Below are positions 34,101 through 42,592 of a stretch of 64,000 nucleotides of DNA, piece by piece. How positions within the stretch are numbered: position 1 is the first letter of the stretch; every line of letters begins with the position of its first letter. The notes under the pieces are model-generated. The model saw only the letters and a program-made list of their open reading frames with translations, was not told the DNA's origin and did not search any database. This DNA is from Bin16 sp965206315 (GTDB lineage: Bacteria > Chloroflexota > Dehalococcoidia > Lucifugimonadales > Australimonadaceae): positions 1,364,001 to 1,428,000 of the forward strand of contig OZ242210.1 in assembly GCA_965206315.1 (NCBI GenBank). Direction: 5' to 3'. Position numbers and translations under genes: made by a program.

Positions 34101-34838
34101 TCTCGCGAGGAGGTGGAGGCGTGCGCGGACGGGGACAAGGTGGTGCTGGCTGGCGAGGTGGCGTCGGTCCGATACACGACGGACAGGCAGGGGAGGCCGA
34201 TCCGCTTCGTGGGGCTGGAGATATTCGACGGCTCAGTGCTGGACGTAGCCGTGTGGAGCCGGGTTGTCGAAAAGACTGCCGATCTGTGGGTGGAGGGCAA
34301 CCTCGTGCAGCTGAAAGGGGTGGTGCGGCATCGGGGAGACGAGACCTCGATACATTGCGACGAGGCGCTCGAGTTCGAGCTTGCGGAGACGCCTGCCGAC
34401 CCGCCGCCTGCCGTTGCGGCTGTTCCCGCCACTCCGAAGGTGGAGGAGTGGAAGCCGCCCGTGGAGGAGCAGCCGAGCGCGCCGCCGGAGCCTGCTGCCA
34501 ACGGTGTGGAGCCGCACCCGATGAATGGGGCCGCGCATCACGTCGCGGCTGCCCCCTCAGCGGGCGGTTTCGAGGAAGGGCAGCGCAGGGTTCTCTTGAA
34601 GATGAAGGAGACCGACCAGCCATCCGAGGATAACCGCCTGCTCAAACTGGTGCTGCAGACGCTGATGGACCATCACGGCACGGACGAGGTCGACCTCGTC
34701 ATCGAGAGCGGCGGGCAGTTCTGGCGCATCCAGATGCCCATCATCCGTACACAGTTCTCCGACGCGCTCGCGGAGTACGTCAACGGGATGCGGGACACCG
34801 GCTTGACGTTGGAACTGGAGACGACGAGGGCGGCCTGA
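31197..34838 (+). CDS. dnaE: DNA polymerase III alpha subunit
   Basis: 1213 residues. The N-terminal PHP domain starts FTHLHVHSEYSLLDGLSRIP and includes LTDHGSMYG. The polymerase palm has VRGSAASSLALYCLGVTDLDPL and the catalytic carboxylates in PDIDMDFQDDRR. Later come FGTLGAKAAIRDSGRV, the tandem helix-hairpin-helix region and an OB-fold (KVVLAGEVASVRYTTDRQGR). It is the replicative polymerase of the DnaE1 type. The GTG at 31197 starts right at the conserved sequence and has GGAG 11 bases upstream. A Pro/Ala-rich linker (around residues 1065-1110) precedes a C-terminal ~80-residue domain. Its stop directly abuts that of ogt on the other strand. Confidence 0.95.
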   Translation: MSFTHLHVHSEYSLLDGLSRIPAMVDRAKELGMTALGLTDHGSMYGVVDFYSACKEAGIKPVIGCELYVANGKRTDRTSGGKGQNYHHLTVLAQNNEGYRNLMKLSSRAHLEGFYYKPRVDHELLEEHADGLIVFSGCPSSEISTALIDGNYEAAKELARWHKAMFPAFYLEMQRHENLDFLIPLNNGLLRLGEELDIPIVATNDLHYVQESDASIHDVLLCIGTSSNIRDENRFQFSDSSYYLKSTDEMLELFSDLPEAVTNTQAIADMTDVELDFSTLRLPRYRTPDNEDADTYLRKLCWQGFGERYPNGSTDVTKERLEYELNVITETQYPNYFLVVWDIADFARREGIVFGVRGSAASSLALYCLGVTDLDPLDYGLVFERFLNIERKEMPDIDMDFQDDRREEAIQYVTEKYGRDHVAQIITFGTLGAKAAIRDSGRVLGMTYADVDRVARLVPQRLGMTIDLAFEQSPEMKEAYEQDEELRKLIDTARSLEGVTRNVSTHAAGVVISEDPLTDHVPLQRPTKGNENSVAMTQYAMEPVAKLGLLKMDFLGLINYSILSNTIEMVRQRKGTEVRLQDVPFDDARTYELLSSGETTALFQLESPGMRRYIKELRPGTLGELAAMIALYRPGPMEHIGRYIDSKHGRAPASYPHPDLQDILNETYGIIVYQDQVLHIMRQFAGYSLGEADVVRKAMGKKIASLMQQERESFVAGAREKGYDEPTATAVFDLIEPFAGYAFNKAHSVSYAVVAYWTAYFKANHPVEFMTCVLNAYQGNDRMGPAVAECVRLGIPVLPPDVNRSGVDFGVDRAEDGRESVRFGLASIKNIGASAVAELVAERDESGPFQSLEDFCRRAGSEAANRRVVESLAKVGALDAFGSRGQLTASADNIVHLMQREARLRESGQSTMFDMFGASAPTPLAEIELLPAPEPSLRELVAWERELIGVALGRRVLDPVNAPAGAALSREEVEACADGDKVVLAGEVASVRYTTDRQGRPIRFVGLEIFDGSVLDVAVWSRVVEKTADLWVEGNLVQLKGVVRHRGDETSIHCDEALEFELAETPADPPPAVAAVPATPKVEEWKPPVEEQPSAPPEPAANGVEPHPMNGAAHHVAAAPSAGGFEEGQRRVLLKMKETDQPSEDNRLLKLVLQTLMDHHGTDEVDLVIESGGQFWRIQMPIIRTQFSDALAEYVNGMRDTGLTLELETTRAA

Positions 34839-35348
34839 TCAGGCGGTCGCTGCTTCGAGGTTCAGCAGGCGCGCCTTCATACCAAGGCCGGGACCACCGA
34901 ACCCGTGCAGCCCGCCGTCCTTGCCGATGACGCGGTGGCAAGGGATGACGATGGGGATGCGGTTCCGCGCCATCGCCTGGCCCGCGGCGCGCACGGCTCT
35001 GATGTTTCCCGCGGAGGCCGCGAGCCACTCGTAGGTGCGTGTCTCTCCCCGAGGGATGGAGCGGCACGCATCCCATGCGCGGCGGAAGAAGGGGGCCACG
35101 CCGTCCAGGTCCAGGGGCACGTCCCACGTGGGGGCGTCGCCCCTCAGGTACGCCTCGAGTTGGGCGCGATAGGCGTTGAACGCGTCCGGCACGTGCTCAG
35201 GAAGCGGAGCCCGCATGCTGCGTTCCAGATCGTCCAAGGCTCGATCGGGAGACGGCTCCGGGAGAGTGGCGTAGCGGATGCCCTTCTCCGATCCGGCGAC
35301 TGCCACCCATCCCCAACCGGTTTCAAACACGTCGTAGTACAGTCCCAT
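34839..35348 (-). CDS. ogt: methylated-DNA--protein-cysteine methyltransferase
   Basis: 169 residues. The active-site motif PCHRVIGKDGGLHGFGGP carries the acceptor Cys (IPIVIPCHRV), preceded by the helix-turn-helix with RGETRTYEWLAASAGNIRAVRAAG and its arginine finger. The N-terminal ribonuclease-like domain is present, so this is a full-length Ogt/AGT that removes O6-alkyl groups from guanine in a suicide reaction. No AdaA-type N-terminal regulatory domain is fused. It is convergent with dnaE with no spacer. Confidence 0.93.
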   Translation of the reverse strand: MGLYYDVFETGWGWVAVAGSEKGIRYATLPEPSPDRALDDLERSMRAPLPEHVPDAFNAYRAQLEAYLRGDAPTWDVPLDLDGVAPFFRRAWDACRSIPRGETRTYEWLAASAGNIRAVRAAGQAMARNRIPIVIPCHRVIGKDGGLHGFGGPGLGMKARLLNLEAATA

Positions 35349-35430
35349 CTGGGCCGTGCCTCCTCATTAAGCGTGCGGCAATTGTAAAGTATGAGGCGGG
35401 TATTCGACAGACACGCCGGGTGTGCAGGAT

Positions 35431-35460
35431 TTCACACGGGCGCGCAACATTTGGTAGAGT
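35431..35460 (+). promoter_or_regulatory. putative promoter of the five-gene signalling operon
   Basis: TTCACA (35431-35436), an 18-base spacer and TAGAGT (35455-35460), about 50 bases before the STAS gene. A small inverted repeat GTGTG...CACAC (about 35420-35437) overlaps the -35 and could be an operator. Confidence 0.4.
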
Positions 35461-35510
35461 TGCGGGTGAGTCGTCGGAGGCTCGTCAATCCTGAGTAGGG
35501 GAGAAGCTAC

Positions 35511-35849
35511 ATGGATCTCAAGAGTACACGGGAAGGCTCGAATCTGATCGTGGACGTGGAAGGGCGCGTGGACGGGACGAACGCGATGGACTTCCAGACC
35601 GCGCTCGAGGGAGCAATCCAACCGAGTGACCAGGGCGTCATCATGGACATGGGGCAGTTGCAGTACATCAGCAGCGCGGGTCTTCGTGTCATCCTTCTGG
35701 TTGCAAAGTCGCTCCAGAAGCAGAACGCCAAACTGCTGGGATGCTCGCTCTCCGAATCTGTCCGAGAGATATTCGCCATCAGCGGGTTCGACAAGATAGT
35801 GCCGGTGCACGATTCGCGGACGGATGCGCTGAAGGCGCTCGAAGATTAG
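35511..35849 (+). CDS. STAS-domain anti-sigma factor antagonist (SpoIIAA/RsbV-like)
   Basis: 112 residues, a single STAS domain. The phosphorylation-site helix is in DMGQLQYISSAGLRVILLVA, with Ser-Ser at the position that RsbW-type kinases phosphorylate. In partner switching the unphosphorylated STAS protein binds the kinase/anti-sigma protein; the phosphatase restores it. Both partners are encoded next in the operon: a PP2C phosphatase at 35948 and an RsbW-like ATPase at 37123. The ATG has GGGGAGAAG upstream. It is first in the operon. Confidence 0.92.
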   Translation: MDLKSTREGSNLIVDVEGRVDGTNAMDFQTALEGAIQPSDQGVIMDMGQLQYISSAGLRVILLVAKSLQKQNAKLLGCSLSESVREIFAISGFDKIVPVHDSRTDALKALED

Positions 35850-35947
35850 CTCTCAGGGTCAGGACCAACCCGGGGTCGGTGACTGAATCGTCAGCCGGCG
35901 CTGGGTGATTATTCAGGCTGCCCGCGAAGAACAGACGCGAGGAGACG

Positions 35948-37126
35948 ATGTCCGAATCAGAAGGGGACGCGTACAGGATACTGGTGGTTGACGACGAACC
36001 CGACGTAGAGCCGTTGATGTTGCAGCGGATGCGGCGTCACATACGGTCCGGGCGCTACTCGTTCGTCTTTGCCCAGAACGGGATCGAGGCGCTCGACGTG
36101 CTCAACAGCGACCCGGAGATCGATATGGTGGTCTCGGACATCAATATGCCCAAGATGGATGGGCTGACGCTGCTGTCCCAGATATCGGAGTTGAACCCTG
36201 ACCTCCGTGCGGTCATCGTCTCTGCCTACGGAGATATGAAGAACATCCGCACCGCGATGAACCGCGGTGCGTTCGACTTCGTTACCAAGCCGCTCGACTT
36301 CGATGACCTGCAAGTGACGATAGAGCGCACGCTGGAGAACATGAAGGCGTGGAAGGAGGCGCTCTCCTCCCGTGACAAGCTGGTATCGCTGCAGCGGGAA
36401 CTGGACGTGGCGAGCCAGATGCAGCAGTCGATCCTCCCGACGCAGTTCCCGCGAGGGGACGATTTCGAGGTGTTCGGGAGCATGGAACCGGCGCGCAACG
36501 TTGGTGGGGACTTCTTCGACGTCGTGCTCCTCGATGACGGTGAGATCGGCCTGGCCATCGCGGACGTGTCGGGCAAGGGTGTGCCGGCAGCGCTGTTCAT
36601 GATGTCCAGCCGTACGCTGTTGAAGGGCTCTGCCATCGGCCTCACCGAACCGGGGAAGGTGCTCCGGGAAGTGAACAACCTGCTCGCTGAAGACAACGAG
36701 TCCGCCATGTTCGTCACGGTGCTGTACGCGGTGTACGACCCTGCGACCGGACACCTCTCCTATGCCAATGGAGGCCATAACCTGCCCGTGATCTTCCACG
36801 CCGACGGCAGTTCCACCGTGCTCGAATACACGGAAGGGCTGGCTCTGGCCGTCCTGCCCGGCATGGAGTTCGTGGAAGGTGAACTCACGCTGGAACCAGG
36901 CGATACGCTGGTCCTGTACACGGACGGCGTGACGGAGGCTATGGACGCCGCGAATGAAGAGTTCGGGATGGAGCGTCTGCGGGCGGTATTCGCGGGAGGC
37001 GGGCCGCAGGGCGCGGAGGCTGCGAACGAAGCAGTGTTCGCGGCTGTTCGAGAGTTCGTAAGCGGAGCGCCGCAGTCGGACGACATCACGTGTCTGACGC
37101 TGAGGCGTGGGAGAGCGCAGGCATGA
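35948..37126 (+). CDS. response regulator with PP2C/SpoIIE-type serine phosphatase output (RsbU/RssB-like)
   Basis: 392 residues. An N-terminal REC domain (about 1-125) has acidic DDEPD, the phosphoacceptor Asp in MVVSDINMPKMDGL, and the conserved Lys in FVTKPLDFDD. A coiled-coil linker (about 130-165) leads to a PP2C/SpoIIE phosphatase: GSMEPARNVGGDFFDVVLL, IADVSGKGVPAALFM, NLPVIFHADG, LVLYTDGVTEAMD and SDDITCLTLR, with the metal-binding Asp residues intact. Phosphorylation by the histidine kinase at the end of the operon would activate dephosphorylation of the STAS protein. Its TGA overlaps the next start (ATGA). Confidence 0.93.
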   Translation: MSESEGDAYRILVVDDEPDVEPLMLQRMRRHIRSGRYSFVFAQNGIEALDVLNSDPEIDMVVSDINMPKMDGLTLLSQISELNPDLRAVIVSAYGDMKNIRTAMNRGAFDFVTKPLDFDDLQVTIERTLENMKAWKEALSSRDKLVSLQRELDVASQMQQSILPTQFPRGDDFEVFGSMEPARNVGGDFFDVVLLDDGEIGLAIADVSGKGVPAALFMMSSRTLLKGSAIGLTEPGKVLREVNNLLAEDNESAMFVTVLYAVYDPATGHLSYANGGHNLPVIFHADGSSTVLEYTEGLALAVLPGMEFVEGELTLEPGDTLVLYTDGVTEAMDAANEEFGMERLRAVFAGGGPQGAEAANEAVFAAVREFVSGAPQSDDITCLTLRRGRAQA

Positions 37127-37542
37127 GCAACGGGTTGGCCCTGACACTCGAGACGCGCCCCGAAGAGTTGGAACGGCTGACTGCCGCGGTCGAAACGTTG
37201 GCGGAGCAGGACAACTGGCCCGCCGCGCTGACGTTCAGGGTGAACCTCGTCCTGGAAGAGTTGGTGCTCAACGTCATCAACTACGCCTACGACGAGGACG
37301 GCCATCATCTGGACGTTAAGCTCACGTGCAACGAGGAAGACCTCGTCATTGAGATCACGGACGAAGGGAGGCCTTTCGATCCGTTGCACGATGCCCCTGA
37401 GCCTGACATGGAATCGCCGATGGAGGAACGCCGCATAGGCGGATTGGGCGTTTACCTGGTGCGGACGATGACCTCCGAAATGCATTACCGGCGGGAGGAT
37501 GGCAAGAACCGGATGACCGTTGCCATGTCGAGGGATGGATGA
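37123..37542 (+). CDS. RsbW/SpoIIAB-like ATP-binding serine kinase / anti-sigma factor
   Basis: 139 residues from the ATG at 37123 (ATGA overlap with the phosphatase gene). It is a GHKL ATPase: N-box LVLEELVLNVINYAYDE, G1-like VIEITDEGRPFDP, and a lid with RRIGGLGVYLVRTM. In this family the protein binds ATP, phosphorylates the STAS antagonist and, when free, sequesters a sigma factor or another partner. No sigma factor gene is nearby, so the target may be encoded elsewhere or may not be a sigma factor. Confidence 0.9.
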   Translation: MSNGLALTLETRPEELERLTAAVETLAEQDNWPAALTFRVNLVLEELVLNVINYAYDEDGHHLDVKLTCNEEDLVIEITDEGRPFDPLHDAPEPDMESPMEERRIGGLGVYLVRTMTSEMHYRREDGKNRMTVAMSRDG

Positions 37543-38837
37543 AACGCGTGCCGCGTTCCGGGCGTATGCCCGGGTACATCGCAGCACTCTTCATCGTCGC
37601 GGGGCTGGTTGGCTGTAACGGCGATGCAACAGAGTTGCCTACCCCTACTCCCCACGAAAGGGCTACCGCAACGCCGTCGCCCACTCCGGTAGACGCAGGG
37701 ACGTCCGGCGTGACCGACGATCAGGTACTGTTCGGGCAGTCCGCTGCATTCAGCGGCCCGGCGGAGGAACTCGGCACCAACATGCGGCTGGGCATCCGGG
37801 CGGCGTTCCACGAGGCGAACCGGGCGGGAGGCGTACACGGGCGCTCGCTGGAGTTGGTCTCGCTGGATGACTCCTACGAGCCGGAGAAAGCGGTTACGAA
37901 CACGCTTCAGCTGATAGAGGATGAGCGTGTGTTCATGCTGATAGGAGCAGTGGGAACGCCCACGTCGCGCTCCGCTACCCCGGTGTCCGTATCGGCGGGT
38001 GTACCCTATCTCGCACCGTTCACGGGCGCCGAGTTCCTGCGGACCCTGGGGCCCGAGAACGTGATCAACGTTCGCGCCTCGTACAACCAGGAGACAGAGG
38101 AGATGGTCGAGCGTCTGACCGAGGACCTGGGCATCACGCGGATAGCGGTGATGTACCAGGACGACTCCTTCGGCCGCGCGGGCTACCAGGGAGCGGTAGA
38201 AGCACTCCGGCGCAGAAACATGTCTCCGGTGGGCATCGGGCTCTATACGCGCAACACAACGGCGGTGAAGACCGCGTTGCTGGACATAGAGCGTTCGCTT
38301 CCCGAGGCGGTGATCATGGTGGGGGCCTACGAACCGGTGGCAACCTTCATCAGATGGGCGCGGCATATCGGGATGGACGTGCAGTTCATCAACATCTCCT
38401 TCGTCGGCAGCAACGCGCTGGCGCGGGAGCTCGGTCCCGATGGCGCCGGAGTGTTCGTAACACAGGTGGTGCCCTTCCCCAACGATCTGTCGCAACCCGT
38501 CGTGCGGGCTTACCGGAGCGCGCTCTCGTCGTATGATTCGAGTGCGGTGCCGGGCTTCGTATCACTCGAAGGATACCTGGCAGGGCGTCTTGTGATAGCA
38601 GGGCTGGAAGGTTGCAGCCGCGAGCTCACCCGCCAGTGTTTCCTGGACAGCCTGACCGCTCCCGACATGATCGATCTGGATGGGTTCCGCCTGGGTTACG
38701 GGGAAGACGACAACCAGGGCTCGGACACGGTGTTCCTGACCGTGCTCGGGCCTGACGGACAGTATTATCCGATCCAGGCGCTGGGGGACTTCCAGCTGCT
38801 GCAGGAGACCTGGGCGTTGCAGGACGTCGAGCCATGA
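37539..38837 (+). CDS. lipoprotein periplasmic-binding protein (type I, Leu/Ile/Val-binding family)
   Basis: 432 residues. A signal peptide with the lipobox LVGC (Cys near residue 26) is followed by a Thr/Pro-rich linker. The mature part is a type I periplasmic-binding fold (LivJ/AmiC-like): VLFGQSAAFSGPAEELGTNM, GVHGRSLELVSLDDSYEPEKAV, VPYLAPFTGAEFLR, RIAVMYQDDSFGRAGYQG and SFVGSNALARELG. There is no permease or ATPase in the operon, so it more likely senses a ligand than feeds a transporter. Its ATG overlaps the kinase stop and its TGA overlaps the histidine kinase start, so the signalling proteins are translated together. Confidence 0.92.
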   Translation: MKRVPRSGRMPGYIAALFIVAGLVGCNGDATELPTPTPHERATATPSPTPVDAGTSGVTDDQVLFGQSAAFSGPAEELGTNMRLGIRAAFHEANRAGGVHGRSLELVSLDDSYEPEKAVTNTLQLIEDERVFMLIGAVGTPTSRSATPVSVSAGVPYLAPFTGAEFLRTLGPENVINVRASYNQETEEMVERLTEDLGITRIAVMYQDDSFGRAGYQGAVEALRRRNMSPVGIGLYTRNTTAVKTALLDIERSLPEAVIMVGAYEPVATFIRWARHIGMDVQFINISFVGSNALARELGPDGAGVFVTQVVPFPNDLSQPVVRAYRSALSSYDSSAVPGFVSLEGYLAGRLVIAGLEGCSRELTRQCFLDSLTAPDMIDLDGFRLGYGEDDNQGSDTVFLTVLGPDGQYYPIQALGDFQLLQETWALQDVEP

Positions 38838-41140
38838 TTCAACCACTCAGGTTCTTCAGAGTACCGTCGCGCATCTCCACGCAGTTGCAGTTGGTGATTG
38901 CGGGTGCGGTTGCGCTCACGCTGGCTGCCAGTCTCGTGGGCTGGTTCTCGTTCACTCGTGTGAGCGAGGCGCAGAGCCGTGTGAACGACGCGAGCCTGCC
39001 GGAGATAACGACGGCGTTCCACGTGGCGGAGTCCGCCAGCGTATTGGTGGCGGCGGCCCCGCGGTTGACGTCCGCCGAAGTGGAAGACTTCGCGGAAGTG
39101 GTCGCTGAGATCAACCAGGCGCACGCGGCATTCGAAGAGGAACTGGCTGCGCTGGAAGCGCAGGGGAGTGAGGAGGAGCGCCTCGACAGCATTCGTGAAC
39201 AGGCAGACAGGCTGGTTGCCAATATCGATACGATCAAATCGGAGATGCCGGAGTTCTTCGCGCTGGAAGCCCGCAGCGATGTTCTCCGGCAGGACCTGAC
39301 GGCGGTCCAGGACGAACTGGACGGAGTCCTGATCCCGGCGCTGGATGACCAGCTCTTCTACCTGATGACGGGCTACACCAGCCTCGACGCGCCCCCCGCC
39401 CCGATTGAGGAGTCTTTCTCCGGTGATCAGATCATCGAATACCGGCGTCTCGCAGAGTTGCAGGGAGCCCTCAGCATAGCGGCGCAGGTGCTGGCAAGCG
39501 CCTTCACCGTCTCCGAGCCGGCGCTGGTAGAGCCGTTGCGGGAGCGGTTCGAGGCGGAGTTCGCCGCATTCAGAGGCGCAGAGAGCACGTTCCTGGGGCA
39601 GGTGAGCGAGGACCTGTTGGCGTCGCTGACCCCCCTGGCTGACCGGCTCTACGACCTCGGTCTGGGCGAAGAAGAGGGAGGGTTCGCTCTGGTGCAGAGC
39701 GGGTTGGAGCTTGCCGAGCGGCAGCGTGAGTTGCTCGCCCTGAACCGCACCATCGCGATCGAACTCGTGGAAGAAGTGGACAGTCTGGTCAGCGTGGCGA
39801 ACCAGCATGCGGAGGCGGCGACACTCTCTTCCGACCAGTCCATCCGCACCGGGCGCCAGTTGCTCATCGTGATCGGCATCCTGAGTGTGACAGGAGCGCT
39901 GCTCATCGACTGGCTCTTCGTGTGGCGGGTACTGCTTCGGCGGTTGGCGTTCCTCTCCAACCGGATGCGCCGCATGGCCGGGGGCGAGCTGGAGGAGGAA
40001 GTGGTCGTGAAGGGGCGAGACGAAGTGGCGGATATGGCCGCGGCGCTGGAAGTGTTCCGCCGGAACGCCCTGGAGGTGCAACGACTGAACCTGGTTGAGC
40101 ATCTGGCAGAGGAGCTGCGGGAGAAGAACGACGAGTTGGAGTCTGCGCTTTCAGACCTGGACAAGGCGCAGGACCAGATCGTCATGCGGGAGAAGCTGGC
40201 GGCGCTCGGCGAGCTGACCGCCGGAGTTGCCCACGAGATCAGGAACCCGCTGAACTTCGTCAAGAACTTCTCTGAAGCGTCGGCAGAGTTGCTCGTGGAG
40301 TTGAAGGAAGCGGTCGATGACACCGGCGATGCGCTGACGGAGGACCAGAAGCAGTACATCGAAGAGATATCCGCCGATCTGACCGGCAATCTTCAGCGTA
40401 TCCAGTCGCACGGCGAGCGAGCGAACCGCATCGTCCAGGACATGCTGATGATGGGCAGAGGCGGGGGCGAAGCGCGTCCTATCGATATCAACGACCTCGT
40501 CAATGAACATGCCTCGCTCGCCTACCACAGCGCCCGGGCGCTGGACCCGGACTTCCAGCTCACCATCCGGCAGGAGTTCGATCCGGACGCCGGCGAGGTG
40601 GAAGCTATCCCGGGCGACCTTGGCCGCGTCTTCCTGAACATGGTGAGCAATGCCTGCTACGCCGTGGACGAGAAGCGGAAGGCGAAGGAGGCGGAAGGCG
40701 AGCAGTTCATGCCCGAGGTGGTGCTCTCTTCGAAACGCACGGATGAGTCGGTGGAGGTCCGCGTCAGGGACAACGGGAGCGGCATCCCCCAGGAGGCGAT
40801 CGACAAGATATTTAATCCGTTCTTCACCACCAAGCCCACCGACAAGGGAACAGGGCTGGGGCTTGCGATCTCGAACGACATCGTCCGCCAGCACGGCGGA
40901 ACGATAGCGGTCACGTCAGAGGCGGGCGAGTTCACCGAGATGCTGGTGACCCTGCCGTTCAGGTACCCGGTGGTAACTGCTGAACACGAAGACGATGCCA
41001 GCGGTGGCGATGATGCCGCGGACGATGACACCGATGATGATGACGCCGCCGATGACGCTACTGAGACCGTCGACGATGAGGAGGATGACGCGGGAGAGGG
41101 GTCGGACGAGGAAGCTGAAGACGACGGCAAGGCAGGCTAG
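38834..41140 (+). CDS. membrane sensor histidine kinase with HAMP domain and acidic C-terminal tail
   Basis: 768 residues. A transmembrane helix (about 18-40), a ~300-residue periplasmic helical sensor rich in Glu/Ala, a second transmembrane helix (about 345-362), HAMP (LRRLAFLSNRMRRMAGGELE), a coiled coil, HisKA with the phosphoacceptor His in ELTAGVAHEIRNPLNFVKN (about 467), and HATPase_c with NMVSNACYAVDEK, VRVRDNGSGIPQEAI and KGTGLGLAISNDIV. The last ~50 residues are almost only Asp, Glu, Ala and Gly, which is unusual for kinases. The start overlaps the binding-protein gene. I infer that ligand-loaded binding protein touches the periplasmic domain and the kinase signals to the REC-PP2C protein. 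Confidence 0.93.
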   Translation: MIQPLRFFRVPSRISTQLQLVIAGAVALTLAASLVGWFSFTRVSEAQSRVNDASLPEITTAFHVAESASVLVAAAPRLTSAEVEDFAEVVAEINQAHAAFEEELAALEAQGSEEERLDSIREQADRLVANIDTIKSEMPEFFALEARSDVLRQDLTAVQDELDGVLIPALDDQLFYLMTGYTSLDAPPAPIEESFSGDQIIEYRRLAELQGALSIAAQVLASAFTVSEPALVEPLRERFEAEFAAFRGAESTFLGQVSEDLLASLTPLADRLYDLGLGEEEGGFALVQSGLELAERQRELLALNRTIAIELVEEVDSLVSVANQHAEAATLSSDQSIRTGRQLLIVIGILSVTGALLIDWLFVWRVLLRRLAFLSNRMRRMAGGELEEEVVVKGRDEVADMAAALEVFRRNALEVQRLNLVEHLAEELREKNDELESALSDLDKAQDQIVMREKLAALGELTAGVAHEIRNPLNFVKNFSEASAELLVELKEAVDDTGDALTEDQKQYIEEISADLTGNLQRIQSHGERANRIVQDMLMMGRGGGEARPIDINDLVNEHASLAYHSARALDPDFQLTIRQEFDPDAGEVEAIPGDLGRVFLNMVSNACYAVDEKRKAKEAEGEQFMPEVVLSSKRTDESVEVRVRDNGSGIPQEAIDKIFNPFFTTKPTDKGTGLGLAISNDIVRQHGGTIAVTSEAGEFTEMLVTLPFRYPVVTAEHEDDASGGDDAADDDTDDDDAADDATETVDDEEDDAGEGSDEEAEDDGKAG

Positions 41141-41158
41141 CGAACGGGAGCCGGGAGC

Positions 41159-42592
41159 ATGAACTTCGACTCCTATAACCTCGACGCTGCCATCTACGAC
41201 GAGATGCTGCTGGCGGACGGGTCGCCGCGGGAGCACTCCCAGCGGCTGTACGAGACGTTGCTGAGCCTCTCTCCGGAACGCCTGGGCAGCGTACAGGAGG
41301 GAGTGGCCCGCTCTTTCCTGCACGAGGGGATCTTTTTCACGGTCTACGGAGACGAGGAGGCCCAGGAACGGATCATCCCCGTGGACTGCGTGCCGCGAGT
41401 GCTTTCCGCATCGGAATGGACGTTGCTCGATTCAGGGCTCGCCCAGCGCCTGCGCGCGCTCAACCGTTTCATCGATGACGTCTACAACGGCGCGCACGCT
41501 ATCGCCGACGGGGTGATCCCCGAAGACCTGGTCATCGGATGCCCGAACTACCGCCCGGAGATGCTGGGCTACTCTCCTCCGGAAGGAGTCTGGGTGGGTA
41601 TCTGCGGGTCGGATCTCCTTCGGACGCACGACGGCTTCTTCGTGCTCGAGGATAACCTCCGGTCGCCTTCCGGCGTGTCGTACATGATCGCGACCCGCAA
41701 CGCGGTGAAGGCGGGGCTGCGGCGTCTGTACCGTGCATCGCGTGTCCGGGAGGTCGAGCACTATGGGGACCTTCTGCAGCAGACGCTGCGGGAGCTGGGT
41801 CCGAGAGGCAGGTCGGACCCCACCATCGTGCTGCTGTCGCCGGGGGTGTACAACGCGGCCTTCTACGAGCACATGTTTCTCGCGCATGAGATCGGTGCGG
41901 AACTGGTGGAGGGGCGCGATCTGCTGACGCGTGACGGTTTCGTGTACATGCGCACGACTGCGGGGCTTCGTCGCGTGGACGTCATCTACCGCCGCGTGGA
42001 CGATCTGTTCCTGGACCCGTTCGCCTTCCGCCCGGACTCGATGCTGGGTGTGCCGGGCCTGCTGGACGCGTGCAAACGCGGCAACGTCACGCTGGTCAAT
42101 GCTCCGGGGGTCGGTGTCGCCGACGACAAGAGCGTCTACCCCTACGTGCCGGACATGATCCGCTACTACCTCGGAGAAGAGCCGATACTCGGCAACGTGG
42201 AGACGTACCTGTGCCGGCGCCCCGCCGATCTGGAGTACACGCTGGACAACCTGGACAAGCTGGTGGTGAAACGGGTGGGCGAGTCGGGCGGGTATGGAAT
42301 GCTCGTGGGGCCGCACGCCACACCACAGGAGCGTGAAGAGTACGCGGAGCAGGTGCGGGCGAACCCGGCAGACTTCATCTCGCAGCCGGTGTTGACGTTC
42401 TCCCGTGCGCCCTGCCTCGTGGATGGCGAGTTGGAGCCGCGCCACGTTGACCTGCGGCCCTTCATCCTCCAGGGCCGCGAGACGCGGATCGTCCCCGGGG
42501 CCTTCTGCCGCGTGGCGCTGCGCCGTGGGAGCCTGGTGGTGAACTCCAGCCAGGGCGGGGGCGGCAAGGACGTCTGGGTACTGGAGGAGTGA
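41159..42592 (+). CDS. circularly permuted ATP-grasp protein (DUF404/DUF407, COG2308)
   Basis: 477 residues. Conserved blocks are FDSYNLDAAIYDEMLLADGS, RVLSASEWTLLDSGLAQR, DVYNGAHAIADGVIPE, FFVLEDNLRSPSGVSYMIA, VYRRVDDLFLDPFAF, VKRVGESGGYGMLVGP and RHVDLRPFILQG, all typical of the circularly permuted ATP-grasp family encoded beside alpha-E proteins. Family members are thought to ligate amino acids or peptides with ATP; the product is not established. It is cytoplasmic. The start has GGGAG upstream and its stop overlaps the start of the alpha-E gene, so they act together. Confidence 0.92.
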   Translation: MNFDSYNLDAAIYDEMLLADGSPREHSQRLYETLLSLSPERLGSVQEGVARSFLHEGIFFTVYGDEEAQERIIPVDCVPRVLSASEWTLLDSGLAQRLRALNRFIDDVYNGAHAIADGVIPEDLVIGCPNYRPEMLGYSPPEGVWVGICGSDLLRTHDGFFVLEDNLRSPSGVSYMIATRNAVKAGLRRLYRASRVREVEHYGDLLQQTLRELGPRGRSDPTIVLLSPGVYNAAFYEHMFLAHEIGAELVEGRDLLTRDGFVYMRTTAGLRRVDVIYRRVDDLFLDPFAFRPDSMLGVPGLLDACKRGNVTLVNAPGVGVADDKSVYPYVPDMIRYYLGEEPILGNVETYLCRRPADLEYTLDNLDKLVVKRVGESGGYGMLVGPHATPQEREEYAEQVRANPADFISQPVLTFSRAPCLVDGELEPRHVDLRPFILQGRETRIVPGAFCRVALRRGSLVVNSSQGGGGKDVWVLEE

